Positions 8,497 through 15,767 of a stretch of 38,718 bases of DNA are shown here, in pieces. The notes below the pieces were generated by a model that was given only the letters and a program-made list of their open reading frames with translations, did not search any database and was not told the origin of the DNA. Positions within the stretch are counted from its first letter, which is position 1; the number at the start of each line of letters is the position of its first letter. The position numbers were made by a program, and so were the translations under genes. Source of the DNA: Candidatus Gallimonas merdae (GTDB taxonomy: Bacteria; Bacillota; Clostridia; Christensenellales; Borkfalkiaceae); contig CAJFRT010000035.1 in the NCBI GenBank assembly GCA_904419525.1, forward strand, positions 1-38,718, read 5' to 3'.

Positions 8497-8514
8497 GAAA
8501 TTTAATTAAATTTC
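8497..8514. promoter_or_regulatory. 18-bp AT-rich palindrome upstream of the RM promoter
   Basis: GAAATTTAATTAAATTTC is a perfect palindrome ending 10 bp upstream of the -35 box of the restriction operon. It could be an operator or an UP-like element. No C-protein-like regulator gene is visible nearby, so its partner is unknown. Confidence 0.45.
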
Positions 8515-8618
8515 TTTTTGACAATGGATCTGTTTCGCATCCAAACGCGTTTTTCAATTCGAGATGTGACAGGATTTCGACATCATCGCGTTCAGAACAA
8601 AAAGTTTGGCAAGAGGTA

Positions 8619-8647
8619 TTGTCAAACGCATGATCGTGCGGTATAAT
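8619..8647 (+). promoter_or_regulatory. Promoter of the orphan leader transcript
   Basis: TTGTCA (8619-8624), a 17-bp spacer and TATAAT (8642-8647). Transcription would start near 8654 and run through a short reading frame, a weak hairpin and a strong terminator before the leader peptide at 8988. Confidence 0.7.
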
Positions 8648-8663
8648 AAAATCAGTGGTAGAA

Positions 8664-8735
8664 ATGCCATTTGCAGAAGAACTATCGTTTTCCCGTGAGC
8701 GTCTGCTCTACGATAGGCGATCCGATTTTTTGTGA
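8664..8735 (+). CDS. Possible 23-residue leader-type peptide
   Basis: A short frame begins with ATG about 10 bases after the predicted transcript start and reads MPFAEELSF...RRSDFL. It ends at the edge of a hairpin (TCCGAT/ATCGGA) followed by GGCTTTTTT. There is no clear Shine-Dalgarno. Its place in a leader with two hairpins suggests a regulatory upstream reading frame, but coding is unproven. Confidence 0.35.
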   Translation: MPFAEELSFSRERLLYDRRSDFL

Positions 8736-8905
8736 GATCGGACGTGGGCTTTTTTCGTGTTACATTTTTGTCGCACAAACAGTATACACCGGAAGGAAAG
8801 ACGGCTTCCGCTAGGCGGTGAAAGTTTTTTTCCCGCATTAGCGGAAAGATTTGTCGGCATCAGGTTCTGATCTGACGACAAAACAATTCAATATTCAGGA
8901 CATAG

Positions 8906-8956
8906 GTCCGTGCAAAGAAGTAGTTTATCGCTACAAAACTTGCACGGACTTTTTTT
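8906..8956 (+). terminator. Terminator hairpin within leader (attenuator-like)
   Basis: GTCCGTGCAA (8906-8915) pairs perfectly with TTGCACGGAC (8940-8949), followed by seven T. A smaller GTAG/CTAC stem can form inside the loop. It lies between a promoter and a very strong ribosome binding site (8975-8982), the layout of an attenuator that must be read through to express what follows. Confidence 0.8.
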
Positions 8957-8987
8957 GTCTCTAAATAAAATTTTAAGGAGGTATCTC

Positions 8988-9020
8988 GTGAAAAATTACA
9001 ATCTATTTCGCCCGCCCTGA
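8988..9020 (+). CDS. 10-residue peptide with strong RBS, no gene behind it
   Basis: GTG at 8988 lies five bases after AAGGAGGT (8975-8982) and the frame reads MKNYNLFRPP before TGA at 9018. The last codons fall in a GCCCG/CGGGC hairpin. The strong ribosome binding site and hairpin suggest a regulatory leader peptide or the cut-off start of a former gene. The next gene starts only at 9279 and has its own promoter. Confidence 0.45.
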   Translation: MKNYNLFRPP

Positions 9021-9217
9021 CGGGCAAAAGAAGAATCAAAAAGTATGAAAATATAGCAAAAAGAGGCTGATTTTACCAGCAGGTAAAGAAAAAATCATAA
9101 AACTGATTTTTTGAGACTTTGAGACAAAGTTGGAAACCCACTTGTCTGTCTCTTTAAACCACGAAAAAAGAAAGGACAAAAAATTAAGGGCTGATCCGAC
9201 GATTATTCCATAAGAGC
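9021..9217. other. Intergenic stretch without a recognisable gene
   Basis: AT-rich sequence with stop codons in all frames. It contains an imperfect hairpin near 9116-9155 (GAGACAAAGTTGG against CCACTTGTCTGTCTC). It may be what remains of a cargo gene region between the leader and the recombinase module. Confidence 0.5.
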
Positions 9218-9257
9218 TTGACTTGTGAGAAAAATGATATATAATATGTATTAATAC
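9218..9257 (+). promoter_or_regulatory. Promoter and likely operator of the recombinase module
   Basis: TTGACT (9218-9223), a 16-bp spacer and TATAAT (9240-9245). The perfect palindrome GTATTAATAC (9248-9257) lies over the expected transcript start, a good position for autorepression by the small basic protein encoded next. Confidence 0.7.
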
Positions 9258-9278
9258 GATACTTTTGGGAGAGCAATT

Positions 9279-9509
9279 ATGGAAAAACGCGAGGATACGC
9301 CTGTACGCAAGACGCGCAGGAAGTATGAAGAGAAAAACAAGGAAAAGAGAAAACAGGCGAGCGGAAACTTCGGTACAATGATACCGAGAGCGTTTTTTGA
9401 TGAAATCAACACTTTTCTCAATGAAAACAGGATAACCAAAGTGCGGCTCATCCGAGAAGGATATGAGGCACTGAAAACAAAGAAAGAAAACGGCACGTTA
9501 AACCAGTAG
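9279..9509 (+). CDS. Small basic DNA-binding-like protein of mobile element
   Basis: This 76-residue protein has a strongly charged, Lys/Arg/Glu-rich N-terminus (about 1-30). A segment FGTMIPRAFFDEINTFLNEN and a helix ITKVRLIREGYEALK follow, resembling the strand-helix-helix pattern of ribbon-helix-helix regulators. The start is ATG at 9279, seven bases after GGGAGAG. It is the first gene of a module ending in a large serine recombinase, and the palindrome GTATTAATAC sits at its promoter, so autoregulation of the module is plausible. Similar short proteins occur in clostridial mobile elements as hypothetical proteins; that recollection is from family knowledge, and the DNA-binding role is inferred. 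Confidence 0.65.
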   Translation: MEKREDTPVRKTRRKYEEKNKEKRKQASGNFGTMIPRAFFDEINTFLNENRITKVRLIREGYEALKTKKENGTLNQ

Positions 9510-9526
9510 CCGATACTTCCGCTGTT

Positions 9527-9844
9527 TTGCGTAATAAAATCGATGATAAGGAGATTTATATTACGAAAAACACAGCAAAAGAAAAATATTTACGCCCTGC
9601 GGCGAGCATATTTACCCGTTACTTCAAGGATAAAAACGGCGGGTATGCGAGAAGCCGCGAAAAAGTGATCGGGAATACGATCTATACCGTTATCTCACGC
9701 GAAAAAGAAAACGCCAATACTACGGCGTTTGACATTACACAAAAGATGATCGAGCGAAATATCGGCGAGGCATTGCGTCCGCCCGTTCGGTCGGATTACA
9801 AGGAATCGTTTGAAAGTTGCAATTCGGGAGGTAATAAACAATGA
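9527..9844 (+). CDS. TnpW-like transposon-encoded protein
   Basis: This protein of about 105 residues contains the pattern KVIGNTIYTVISREKENANT followed by an acidic and helical end (KMIERNIGEAL). That resembles the small TnpW proteins of Tn4451-type clostridial elements, which usually read IGSTTYxV...KIxRLI. The start is uncertain: the frame opens at TTG 9527, and an AAGGAG at about 9548 sits inside the frame before an ATT codon. The stop overlaps the recombinase start (ATGA), which points to translational coupling. TnpW function is not established. The N-terminal 45 residues (KYLRPAASIFTRYFKD) are longer than in usual TnpW. Confidence 0.6.
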   Translation: MRNKIDDKEIYITKNTAKEKYLRPAASIFTRYFKDKNGGYARSREKVIGNTIYTVISREKENANTTAFDITQKMIERNIGEALRPPVRSDYKESFESCNSGGNKQ

Positions 9845-11502
9845 ATTTGCAACAGACAATGAAATATAAGAAGCAAAAGAACACGGAAGAACAATGGACG
9901 GCGCTCTATTGCAGACTGTCCTGCGACGATGATCTGGAGGGTGACAGTAACAGTATACGCAATCAGAAAATGCTCCTGCAAAAGTATGCGGACGAAAACC
10001 GCTTGCGGAACACACGGTTTTACGTAGACGACGGATATTCGGGAAGCAATTTCGATCGCCCGGATTTCAAACGCATGATGGACGACGTGGATAACGGCAA
10101 AATATCCACCGTTATCGTCAAAGATATGTCGAGATTCGGCAGGGATCATATTCTTGTGGGGTATTACACGAAGTATTATCTTGCCGAAGCCGACGTGAGA
10201 TTTATTGCCATCTACGACCAAGTGGACAGCGAAACCAATCCGGACGACGACATAACGCCTTTCAAGAATATTCTGAATGAGATGTATGCCAAAGATTGCA
10301 GTAAAAAGATCAAGGCGGTCATTCGCGCAAAAGGAAATGCGGGAAAGCATATCACGACTTTTCCTCCGTTCGGATACAGGAAGGATCCCGACAACAAGGA
10401 GAAATGGCTTGCAGACGAAAAGAGCGCAGAAACCGTGAGAGAGATTTTCCGACTTTGTATTCAAGGGTATGGTCCGACGCAGATTGCGCGGATTCTCACC
10501 GAGCGCGGCATAGATACACCCGTTGTATACTATCACAAAAACGGATTACCAACGCCGCTGACACTTCGAGAGGATTCGGGAATATGGTGTCAAAGAACGG
10601 TTGCGGATATACTTGAAAACTTGGAGTACACAGGTTGCACCGTCAACTTCCAGTCGTATAAGAAGTCGTATAAGTCTAAAAAGCGCATTGACGTACCGAG
10701 AGAGGACTGGGTTATCTTTGAAAACACGCAGGAAGCGATCATCGATAAGCAGACTTTTGAAACCGTCCAAAGAATTCGGGAAGCAAAACGCCGTCCTACG
10801 GATATGGGTGAAATGAGCCCGCTTTCGGGATTGGTGTATTGCGCCGATTGCAGAAAGAAAATGTATCTCTGTCGCTGTACGACCATGAAACAAAAGGAGT
10901 ATTTCAATTGTTCGACCTATCGAAAAAACAAGAAACGCACCTGTACTTCTCATCAAATCACGGTGGAGGCTTTGAGCTTACTCATTCAGGACGATTTGCG
11001 GCGAACCATCCGTTTTGCTACAAGTCAGAATGAACGGTTTTTGCAAACCCTGCAAACAAACGCCGAAACAAAGACGAAAAAAGAACTCAAAGAGAATCAG
11101 GAGGAAATCAGGTCGGCAGAAGAACGGATCGAAAAACTCGACAAGATCATCGAGAGCCTTTACGAGGATAAGGTTGAAGGAAAGATCTCCGAAGAACGCT
11201 ACTTAAAGATGAGCGACACCTACGAAGCGGAACAACTCACATTGAATGCGCGTGTTAAAACGCTGAAATCGGAAATTGAAAAAGCGAAGGAACAAAACGA
11301 TAAGATCCTGAGCTTTATGATCCTCATCCACAAGTACAGCAGTTTTGAGGAATTGACACCTGAGATTTTGCGCTCGTTCATCGACAAAGTCATCGTCCAC
11401 GAAAAGACGAAAGTAGACGGTCATTACAGACAAACGGTGGAAATCATCTACAATTTTGTCGGAGCAATCGATAAGCCGCTTTTTGCGGAGGAGATCAACT
11501 AA
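9841..11502 (+). CDS. Large serine recombinase (TnpX-like)
   Basis: This 553-residue site-specific recombinase should excise and integrate the mobile element. The N-terminal resolvase domain has the nucleophile Ser27 in YCRLS, the DGYSGSNFDRP loop at 64-74 and the active-site arginines R98 and R101 in DMSRFGRD. The recombinase domain follows (about 175-290, FPPFGYRKDP...), then a zinc ribbon (CADC...C...C, about 335-370) and a long coiled coil (about 395-490) typical of large serine recombinases. The start is ATG 9841 nine bases after GGAGGT, and it overlaps the preceding gene by four bases. A terminator follows at 11552. As in related elements, the recombinase lies at one end, so the element boundary is probably between 11503 and 11618. 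Confidence 0.95.
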   Translation: MNLQQTMKYKKQKNTEEQWTALYCRLSCDDDLEGDSNSIRNQKMLLQKYADENRLRNTRFYVDDGYSGSNFDRPDFKRMMDDVDNGKISTVIVKDMSRFGRDHILVGYYTKYYLAEADVRFIAIYDQVDSETNPDDDITPFKNILNEMYAKDCSKKIKAVIRAKGNAGKHITTFPPFGYRKDPDNKEKWLADEKSAETVREIFRLCIQGYGPTQIARILTERGIDTPVVYYHKNGLPTPLTLREDSGIWCQRTVADILENLEYTGCTVNFQSYKKSYKSKKRIDVPREDWVIFENTQEAIIDKQTFETVQRIREAKRRPTDMGEMSPLSGLVYCADCRKKMYLCRCTTMKQKEYFNCSTYRKNKKRTCTSHQITVEALSLLIQDDLRRTIRFATSQNERFLQTLQTNAETKTKKELKENQEEIRSAEERIEKLDKIIESLYEDKVEGKISEERYLKMSDTYEAEQLTLNARVKTLKSEIEKAKEQNDKILSFMILIHKYSSFEELTPEILRSFIDKVIVHEKTKVDGHYRQTVEIIYNFVGAIDKPLFAEEIN

Positions 11503-11511
11503 AAAGACATG

Positions 11512-11539
11512 AAAAAAGGCGTGGTTTCACGCCACGCCT
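11512..11539 (-). terminator. Terminator after the CPBP gene
   Basis: The stem AGGCGTGG/CCACGCCT (11517-11524 with 11532-11539) is followed on the minus strand by a T run. It terminates leftward transcription coming from the CPBP gene. Confidence 0.75.
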
Positions 11540-11551
11540 CGCTCAGTCACC

Positions 11552-11603
11552 GCGACTTACCGTAAAATCCCTATGGGAATTACGGTAATGCGTCGCTTTT
11601 TTT
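11552..11603 (+). terminator. Terminator after the recombinase gene
   Basis: A long imperfect hairpin (GCGAC, TTACCGTAA and TCCC with their partners) ends in seven T. It serves the plus-strand recombinase. It also lies where the foreign and core base composition meet, so it may sit at the element end. Confidence 0.8.
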
Positions 11604-11618
11604 CAGATCGCCGACCTG

Positions 11619-12470
11619 TCACAAAAGGAGCGCCCCGCGGAGAAGAAAGCGCTGCTCCGCGGTAAGACGATACAGCTGCACGGCGCATTCCGACCGCGCG
11701 CACAGCAGCCGATTCCAGTAAAATACGATTGCCGCAACGGCGATCAGCGCCGTGACGACAATGGTGGGAATATTCCAGAGATCCGCGAACGCTCCGTAAC
11801 CCAGCGTCGGGACGAGCAGGCCGCCGAAGTTGTAGACGGCGTGCAGCACGATGCACAGCGCCAGACTGCCCGTGCAGAGCAGGACGACGGCAAGCATCGC
11901 GCCGATCAGAAAGGTATACCCCGCCTGCAATAAGGTGGACGCGATCCCTGCGCCCGAAAACAGGTTGAGCAGATGCGTCAGCCCGAACAGCGCAGAAGAA
12001 ACCAGTACGGCCGTCAGCCTTGCGCGCTTCCCGGAACCGAAGCGCTGCAGCATGAGCGGGAAGATGATCCCGCGGAAGGTCAGTTCTTCAAACGACGCCA
12101 CGAAGATGCATTCCAGCGCAAACAGGGCCACCTGTCCCGCCCCTGCCGTCACCCCTGCCGCTCCCGAAAAGAGCGCGATCAGCGGCGCATTGTTCACCGC
12201 CACCAGAAGGGCGGGCAGAACCATGAGCGGCGCGCCCTTCTGCAAGCGGCGCGTCCCGAAAGAAAATCCGAGCTGCACATATAAAAAGAGCATTACCGCA
12301 AGCCCCGCCGCGCGGCAGACGATCAGCCCGGACAGAGACGCGGTGAGCGGATCGTCCGAAAGCAGGCTTCCAACCTGATCATACGGCAGGCCGATGAGCC
12401 CGACGGCGAACAGGCAGACGATTACTGCCGCGCCGACCGGATCTTTTCGCAAAAAAAGCAGCCCTCTCAT
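11619..12470 (-). CDS. CPBP family intramembrane metalloprotease
   Basis: This is a 283-residue multi-pass membrane protein of the CPBP (CAAX protease and bacteriocin-processing, Abi) family. The family motifs are present: EE at 128-129 with R133 in SFEELTFRG, H166 in LTHLLNL, and H210 with N214 in LHAVYNFGG. About seven or eight hydrophobic segments are visible. I start it at ATG 12470 (MRGLLF): a -10 box TATAAT at 12478-12483 lies seven bases upstream, and the earlier in-frame ATG at 12479 overlaps that box and cannot be transcribed. There is no Shine-Dalgarno, so the mRNA is probably leaderless. It is a single gene, divergent from the Lgt-like gene. Substrate unknown. Confidence 0.85.
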   Translation of the reverse strand: MRGLLFLRKDPVGAAVIVCLFAVGLIGLPYDQVGSLLSDDPLTASLSGLIVCRAAGLAVMLFLYVQLGFSFGTRRLQKGAPLMVLPALLVAVNNAPLIALFSGAAGVTAGAGQVALFALECIFVASFEELTFRGIIFPLMLQRFGSGKRARLTAVLVSSALFGLTHLLNLFSGAGIASTLLQAGYTFLIGAMLAVVLLCTGSLALCIVLHAVYNFGGLLVPTLGYGAFADLWNIPTIVVTALIAVAAIVFYWNRLLCARSECAVQLYRLTAEQRFLLRGALLL

Positions 12471-12477
12471 AGTCCGC

Positions 12478-12506
12478 ATTATACCCGCGTGCGGCCCAAA
12501 TGTAAA
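12478..12506 (-). promoter_or_regulatory. Promoter of the CPBP gene (leaderless)
   Basis: On the minus strand TTTACA (12501-12506), 17 bp, TATAAT (12478-12483). The start codon at 12470 is seven bases downstream of the -10 box. Confidence 0.85.
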
Positions 12507-12528
12507 GTGTTTTTTCACAGGTGCGTCC

Positions 12529-12557
12529 TTGACAATCTCCCAAACCCGTGATATACT
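12529..12557 (+). promoter_or_regulatory. Promoter of the lgt-like gene
   Basis: TTGACA (12529-12534), 17 bp, TATACT (12552-12557). It lies back to back with the CPBP promoter, with 22 bp between the two -35 boxes. Confidence 0.85.
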
Positions 12558-12585
12558 GAATAAAATCCGCCGCATAGGTATTGTT

Positions 12586-13371
12586 ATGTTTCCCGACGTT
12601 ACATTTTTAGGCCTTGAACTGTATGACTGGTGCATCATCATCGGTGTCGTGCTCGCACTTGTGGTTGCGCGCATCTATTCCGATCTGCTCAAGATCCCGG
12701 CAAGGCTGCAGAACCTCATCTATGTCACCGCCGTCGTGGCCATTGTCGCCGGCATCGGCGGCGCGATCCTGTTCCAGTCCGTCTACAACTGGATCGAGAC
12801 AGGCGTCTTTGAATGGCGCGGCATGACGTTTTACGGCGGACTCATCTGCGGCGCGGTCATCTTTCTTGTCGGATACTTTCCCGTCGGCAAAAAGATCTGC
12901 GGCGACATGCCGAAGCAGTACTTTTTCAAAGTTTCCGGCATGGCGGCATGTGCGATCGCCATTGCGCACTGCGTCGGGCGCATCGGCTGTCTGTTCGCAG
13001 GATGCTGCTACGGTCACGTGACCGACGCATGGTACGGCATCTATCTTCCCGCCGTGGGTGAAAAAGTCGTACCCACGCAGCTGTTTGAAAGCATTTTCCT
13101 GTTCTGCCTGTTCATCGTGCTCACCGTGCTGCTGTTCAGGACGAAAATTTCCGGCCTGGGCGTCTATCTCACCGCCTACGCCGTGTTCCGGTTCTGCATC
13201 GAATTCGTGCGCGGCGATGACCGCGGGCAGCTGACCGGCGGCATCACCCCTTCGCAGTTCTGGTCCATTCTGCTTTTTGTCGCAGGCGTGATCGTCATCG
13301 CCGCCCCCTACGTGATCGCCCGGCTCCGTCCGAAAAAAGAGGATCCGCCCGATCAGACGGCTGACGCTTAA
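12586..13371 (+). CDS. lgt: Prolipoprotein diacylglyceryl transferase-like membrane protein
   Basis: This 261-residue multi-pass membrane protein belongs to the Lgt family, which transfers diacylglycerol from phosphatidylglycerol to the lipobox cysteine of prolipoproteins. The signature region is HCVGRIGCLFAGCCYG at 128-143, with R132 in the place of the conserved catalytic arginine, and a second arginine R209 in EFVRGDDRG. The GCC cysteine-rich version differs from the classical GNFxNxE signature, so it belongs to a divergent Lgt branch and the substrate could differ. I start it at ATG 12586, about 22 bases after the predicted transcript start, with only a weak AGGT upstream. A terminator follows at once. 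A lipoprotein that would need this step is encoded at 33126-34028. Confidence 0.85.
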   Translation: MFPDVTFLGLELYDWCIIIGVVLALVVARIYSDLLKIPARLQNLIYVTAVVAIVAGIGGAILFQSVYNWIETGVFEWRGMTFYGGLICGAVIFLVGYFPVGKKICGDMPKQYFFKVSGMAACAIAIAHCVGRIGCLFAGCCYGHVTDAWYGIYLPAVGEKVVPTQLFESIFLFCLFIVLTVLLFRTKISGLGVYLTAYAVFRFCIEFVRGDDRGQLTGGITPSQFWSILLFVAGVIVIAAPYVIARLRPKKEDPPDQTADA

Positions 13372-13379
13372 AACAAATC

Positions 13380-13402
13380 CCCGCGACTATCGCGGGTTTT
13401 TT
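13380..13402 (+). terminator. Terminator after lgt-like gene
   Basis: CCCGCGA/TCGCGGG with a 3-base loop, followed by six T, directly after the stop codon. Confidence 0.88.
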
Positions 13403-13437
13403 ACGGCAAAATTTTTACAGCAACTATTTCAGGGCAT

Positions 13438-13464
13438 GAAAAAAGGGACGCAGATGCGTCCCTT
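13438..13464 (-). terminator. Terminator after gapA
   Basis: AAGGGACGC/GCGTCCCTT with a 4-base loop and a T run on the minus strand. Confidence 0.85.
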
Positions 13465-13477
13465 TCTTTTCCGGTTG

Positions 13478-14500
13478 TTACTTCAGCTCGGCGAAGTACT
13501 TGATCGTGCGGACCATCTGGCTGGTATACGAATTCTCGTTGTCGTACCAGGAGACGACCTTGACGAGCGTGTTGCCGTCGCCGATCGGCATGCACTTGGT
13601 CTGCGTTGCATCGAACAGCGAGCCGTAGGTGATACCGATGATGTCGGAGGAGACGATCTCCTCTTCCGTGTAGCCGAACGAAGCGGAAGCAGCGTCCTTC
13701 ATCGCCTTGTTGACGTCCTCAGCCTTGACTTCGCCTTCGCAGATCGCGATGAGCTGGGTCAGCGAACCCGTGGGAACGGGAACGCGCTGCGCGCAGCCGT
13801 CAAGCACGCCGTTGAGTTCGGGAATGACGAGGCCGATCGCTTTCGCCGCACCCGTGGAGTTGGGAACGACGTTGACCGCAGCGGCACGCGCACGGCGCAG
13901 ATCGCCCTTGCGGTGAGGTCCGTCGAGCACCATCTGGTCGCCCGTGTAAGCGTGAATGGTGGTCATGTAGCCCTTCTTGATCTTGGCGAACTTGTTGAGC
14001 GTATCCGCCATGGGAGCCAGGCAGTTGGTCGTGCAGGAAGCCGCGGAGATGATGGTGTCCGTAGCCTTGAGCGTCTTTTCGTTGACGCTGTAGACGATCG
14101 TGGGCAGGTCGTTGCCGGCGGGAGCGGAGATGATGACCTTCTTCGCGCCTGCATCGATGTGCGCCTGAGCCTTCGCCTTGGAGGTGTAGAAGCCCGTGCA
14201 CTCAAGCACGACGTCGACGTCGAGTTCCTTCCAGGGAAGGTTGACCGCGTCTTTTTCCTTGTAGATCCTGATGGTCTTGCCGTCAACGGTGATCGTGCCC
14301 TCTTCATCGTTTGCGCTGACGGTGTCTGCAAGAGCATATCTGCCCTGAGCAGAGTCATACTTGAGAAGGTGCGCAAGCATCTTGGGGCTGGTGAGGTCGT
14401 TGATCGCGACGATCTCATAACCCTTAGCGCCGAACATCTGGCGGAAAGCGAGACGGCCGATGCGACCGAATCCGTTGATCGCAACTTTTACGTTTGCCAT
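13478..14500 (-). CDS. gapA: Glyceraldehyde-3-phosphate dehydrogenase, type I
   Basis: This 340-residue NAD-dependent glycolytic enzyme converts glyceraldehyde 3-phosphate and phosphate to 1,3-bisphosphoglycerate in the cytoplasm. The Rossmann motif INGFGRIGR is at 8-16, the catalytic Cys156 is in SAASCTTNC, a histidine in TIHAYTGDQ follows, and the C-terminus has the conserved [11 protein letters not shown]. The start is ATG 14500 behind GGAGG; the frame extends to 14563 but without a better start. It is transcribed divergently from fba, another glycolytic gene, each with its own near-consensus promoter, which fits strong constitutive expression. Confidence 0.98.
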   Translation of the reverse strand: MANVKVAINGFGRIGRLAFRQMFGAKGYEIVAINDLTSPKMLAHLLKYDSAQGRYALADTVSANDEEGTITVDGKTIRIYKEKDAVNLPWKELDVDVVLECTGFYTSKAKAQAHIDAGAKKVIISAPAGNDLPTIVYSVNEKTLKATDTIISAASCTTNCLAPMADTLNKFAKIKKGYMTTIHAYTGDQMVLDGPHRKGDLRRARAAAVNVVPNSTGAAKAIGLVIPELNGVLDGCAQRVPVPTGSLTQLIAICEGEVKAEDVNKAMKDAASASFGYTEEEIVSSDIIGITYGSLFDATQTKCMPIGDGNTLVKVVSWYDNENSYTSQMVRTIKYFAELK

Positions 14501-14563
14501 GTGAATAAATCCTCCGAACACAATTTTTTCGGCGCTGCTGAACGGCGCCCTTGTCCACATCAT

Positions 14564-14592
14564 ATTGTACTACACTTTTGTCTGCCTGTCAA
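14564..14592 (-). promoter_or_regulatory. gapA promoter
   Basis: TTGACA (14587-14592), 17 bp, TACAAT (14564-14569) on the minus strand; the leader is about 55 bases. Confidence 0.88.
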
Positions 14593-14649
14593 CGGTTTTT
14601 TTTCAATTTTCCCCGTATGAATTTCCCGCTTAATTTTGCAAAGAAACTC

Positions 14650-14678
14650 TTGCAATTTGTGCCGAAAAGAATTATAAT
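14650..14678 (+). promoter_or_regulatory. fba promoter
   Basis: TTGCAA (14650-14655), 17 bp, TATAAT (14673-14678), with GGAGG shortly before the fba start. Confidence 0.82.
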
Positions 14679-14706
14679 TGAAGAAAAATCATCGGAGGAC
14701 AACTTC

Positions 14707-15642
14707 ATGCCTTTGGTCACTACGACTGAAATGTTCAAAAAGGCGTACGCGGGCGGCTATGCGGTCGGCGCGTTCAACGTCAACAATATGGAGATGATCC
14801 AGGCCATTGTGGAAGCGGCAAACGAGTGCCGTTCCCCCGTGATCCTGCAGGTCTCCGCCGGCGCAAGAAAATATGCGAACCCTGTATATCTGCGTCACCT
14901 TGTCGAGGCCGCAGTCGAAACGACGGACATTCCCATCGCGATGCACCTTGACCACGGCGCGGATTTTGAGATCTGCAAGGCGTCCATCGACGGCGGCTTC
15001 ACGTCCGTCATGATCGACGCTTCTTCCAAGCCCTGGGAAGAGAACATCGCCCTCACCAAAAAGGTTGTCGAATACGCGCACGAACACGGCGTGGTGGTCG
15101 AAGCGGAGCTCGGAAAACTTGCGGGCATCGAGGACGACGTAAAAGTCGAGGCGCACGACGCCATGTTTACCTCTCCCGACGAAGTGGAGGAATTCACTTC
15201 CCGGACGGGCTGCGATTCGCTTGCGATCGCGATCGGAACCAGCCACGGCGCATACAAATTCAAGCCCGGCCAGGATCCCAAACTGCGCATCGATATCCTG
15301 GAAGAGATCGGAAGGCGGCTTCCCGGCTTTCCCATCGTCCTGCACGGCGCTTCCAGCGTGCCCCAGGATCAGGTGGCGGTCGTCAACCAGTTCGGCGGCT
15401 CCATGCCCAACGCGATCGGCATTCCCGAGAGCGAGCTCAAAAAGGCCGCGGCCCTTGCCGTCTGCAAGATCAACATCGACTCCGACCTGCGCGTTGCATT
15501 CACGGCGGCCGTGAGAAAGCACTTCGTTGAGCACCCCGATCATTTCGACCCCCGCCAGTACCTGGGCGACGCGCGCGCGAATATGAAAGAGATGGTCAAG
15601 CACAAAATCATCGACGTGCTCGGTTCTGCAAACAAGGCGTAA
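14707..15642 (+). CDS. fba: Class II fructose-bisphosphate aldolase
   Basis: This 311-residue zinc-dependent aldolase splits fructose 1,6-bisphosphate into dihydroxyacetone phosphate and glyceraldehyde 3-phosphate. Class II features are the MHLDHG segment (H80, D82, H83, with the zinc ligand and catalytic acid region), GTSHGAYKF near 175-183 and VLHGASSVP near 204-212, which supply further zinc and phosphate contacts, and NIDSDLR near 257-263. The start is ATG 14707 seven bases after GGAGG; the frame is open upstream through the promoter but without signals. It is a single gene, divergent from gapA and closed by its own terminator. The tagatose-bisphosphate aldolase branch of the same family cannot be fully excluded by eye. 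Confidence 0.96.
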   Translation: MPLVTTTEMFKKAYAGGYAVGAFNVNNMEMIQAIVEAANECRSPVILQVSAGARKYANPVYLRHLVEAAVETTDIPIAMHLDHGADFEICKASIDGGFTSVMIDASSKPWEENIALTKKVVEYAHEHGVVVEAELGKLAGIEDDVKVEAHDAMFTSPDEVEEFTSRTGCDSLAIAIGTSHGAYKFKPGQDPKLRIDILEEIGRRLPGFPIVLHGASSVPQDQVAVVNQFGGSMPNAIGIPESELKKAAALAVCKINIDSDLRVAFTAAVRKHFVEHPDHFDPRQYLGDARANMKEMVKHKIIDVLGSANKA

Positions 15643-15660
15643 AAGCCTAAATGTAAAAAA

Positions 15661-15696
15661 ATACCTTCTGAAAATTTTTCGGAAGGTATTTTTTTA
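15661..15696 (+). terminator. fba terminator
   Basis: ATACCTTC/GAAGGTAT (15661-15668 with 15682-15689) followed by a run of T. It marks the end of the core sequence before the AT-rich HNH insert. Confidence 0.85.
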
Positions 15697-15732
15697 GCTA
15701 AATTAATTCTCACTAAAAATAATTCTATAAAT

Positions 15733-15761
15733 TTGACAACTAAATAATAATCTGTTATAAT
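15733..15761 (+). promoter_or_regulatory. Promoter of the HNH cassette
   Basis: A full-consensus promoter: TTGACA (15733-15738), exactly 17 bp, TATAAT (15756-15761). The transcript should begin near 15768, almost 190 bases before the HNH start codon. Confidence 0.92.
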
Positions 15762-15767
15762 ATATGT

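Noticed and set aside
8554..8838. 94-residue minus-strand frame
   Set aside because: It has no ribosome binding site and runs against a promoter, hairpins and a better-supported leader on the plus strand. The hydrophobic part comes from AT-rich leader sequence.
9841..11502. Serine recombinase as the hsdS invertase
   Set aside because: It is a large TnpX-type enzyme in a module with a TnpW-like gene at an element end. hsdS switches are normally served by adjacent tyrosine recombinases, so it is more likely the element integrase.
13436..14620. 394-residue plus-strand frame
   Set aside because: Antisense to gapA, which is unmistakable; no start signal.
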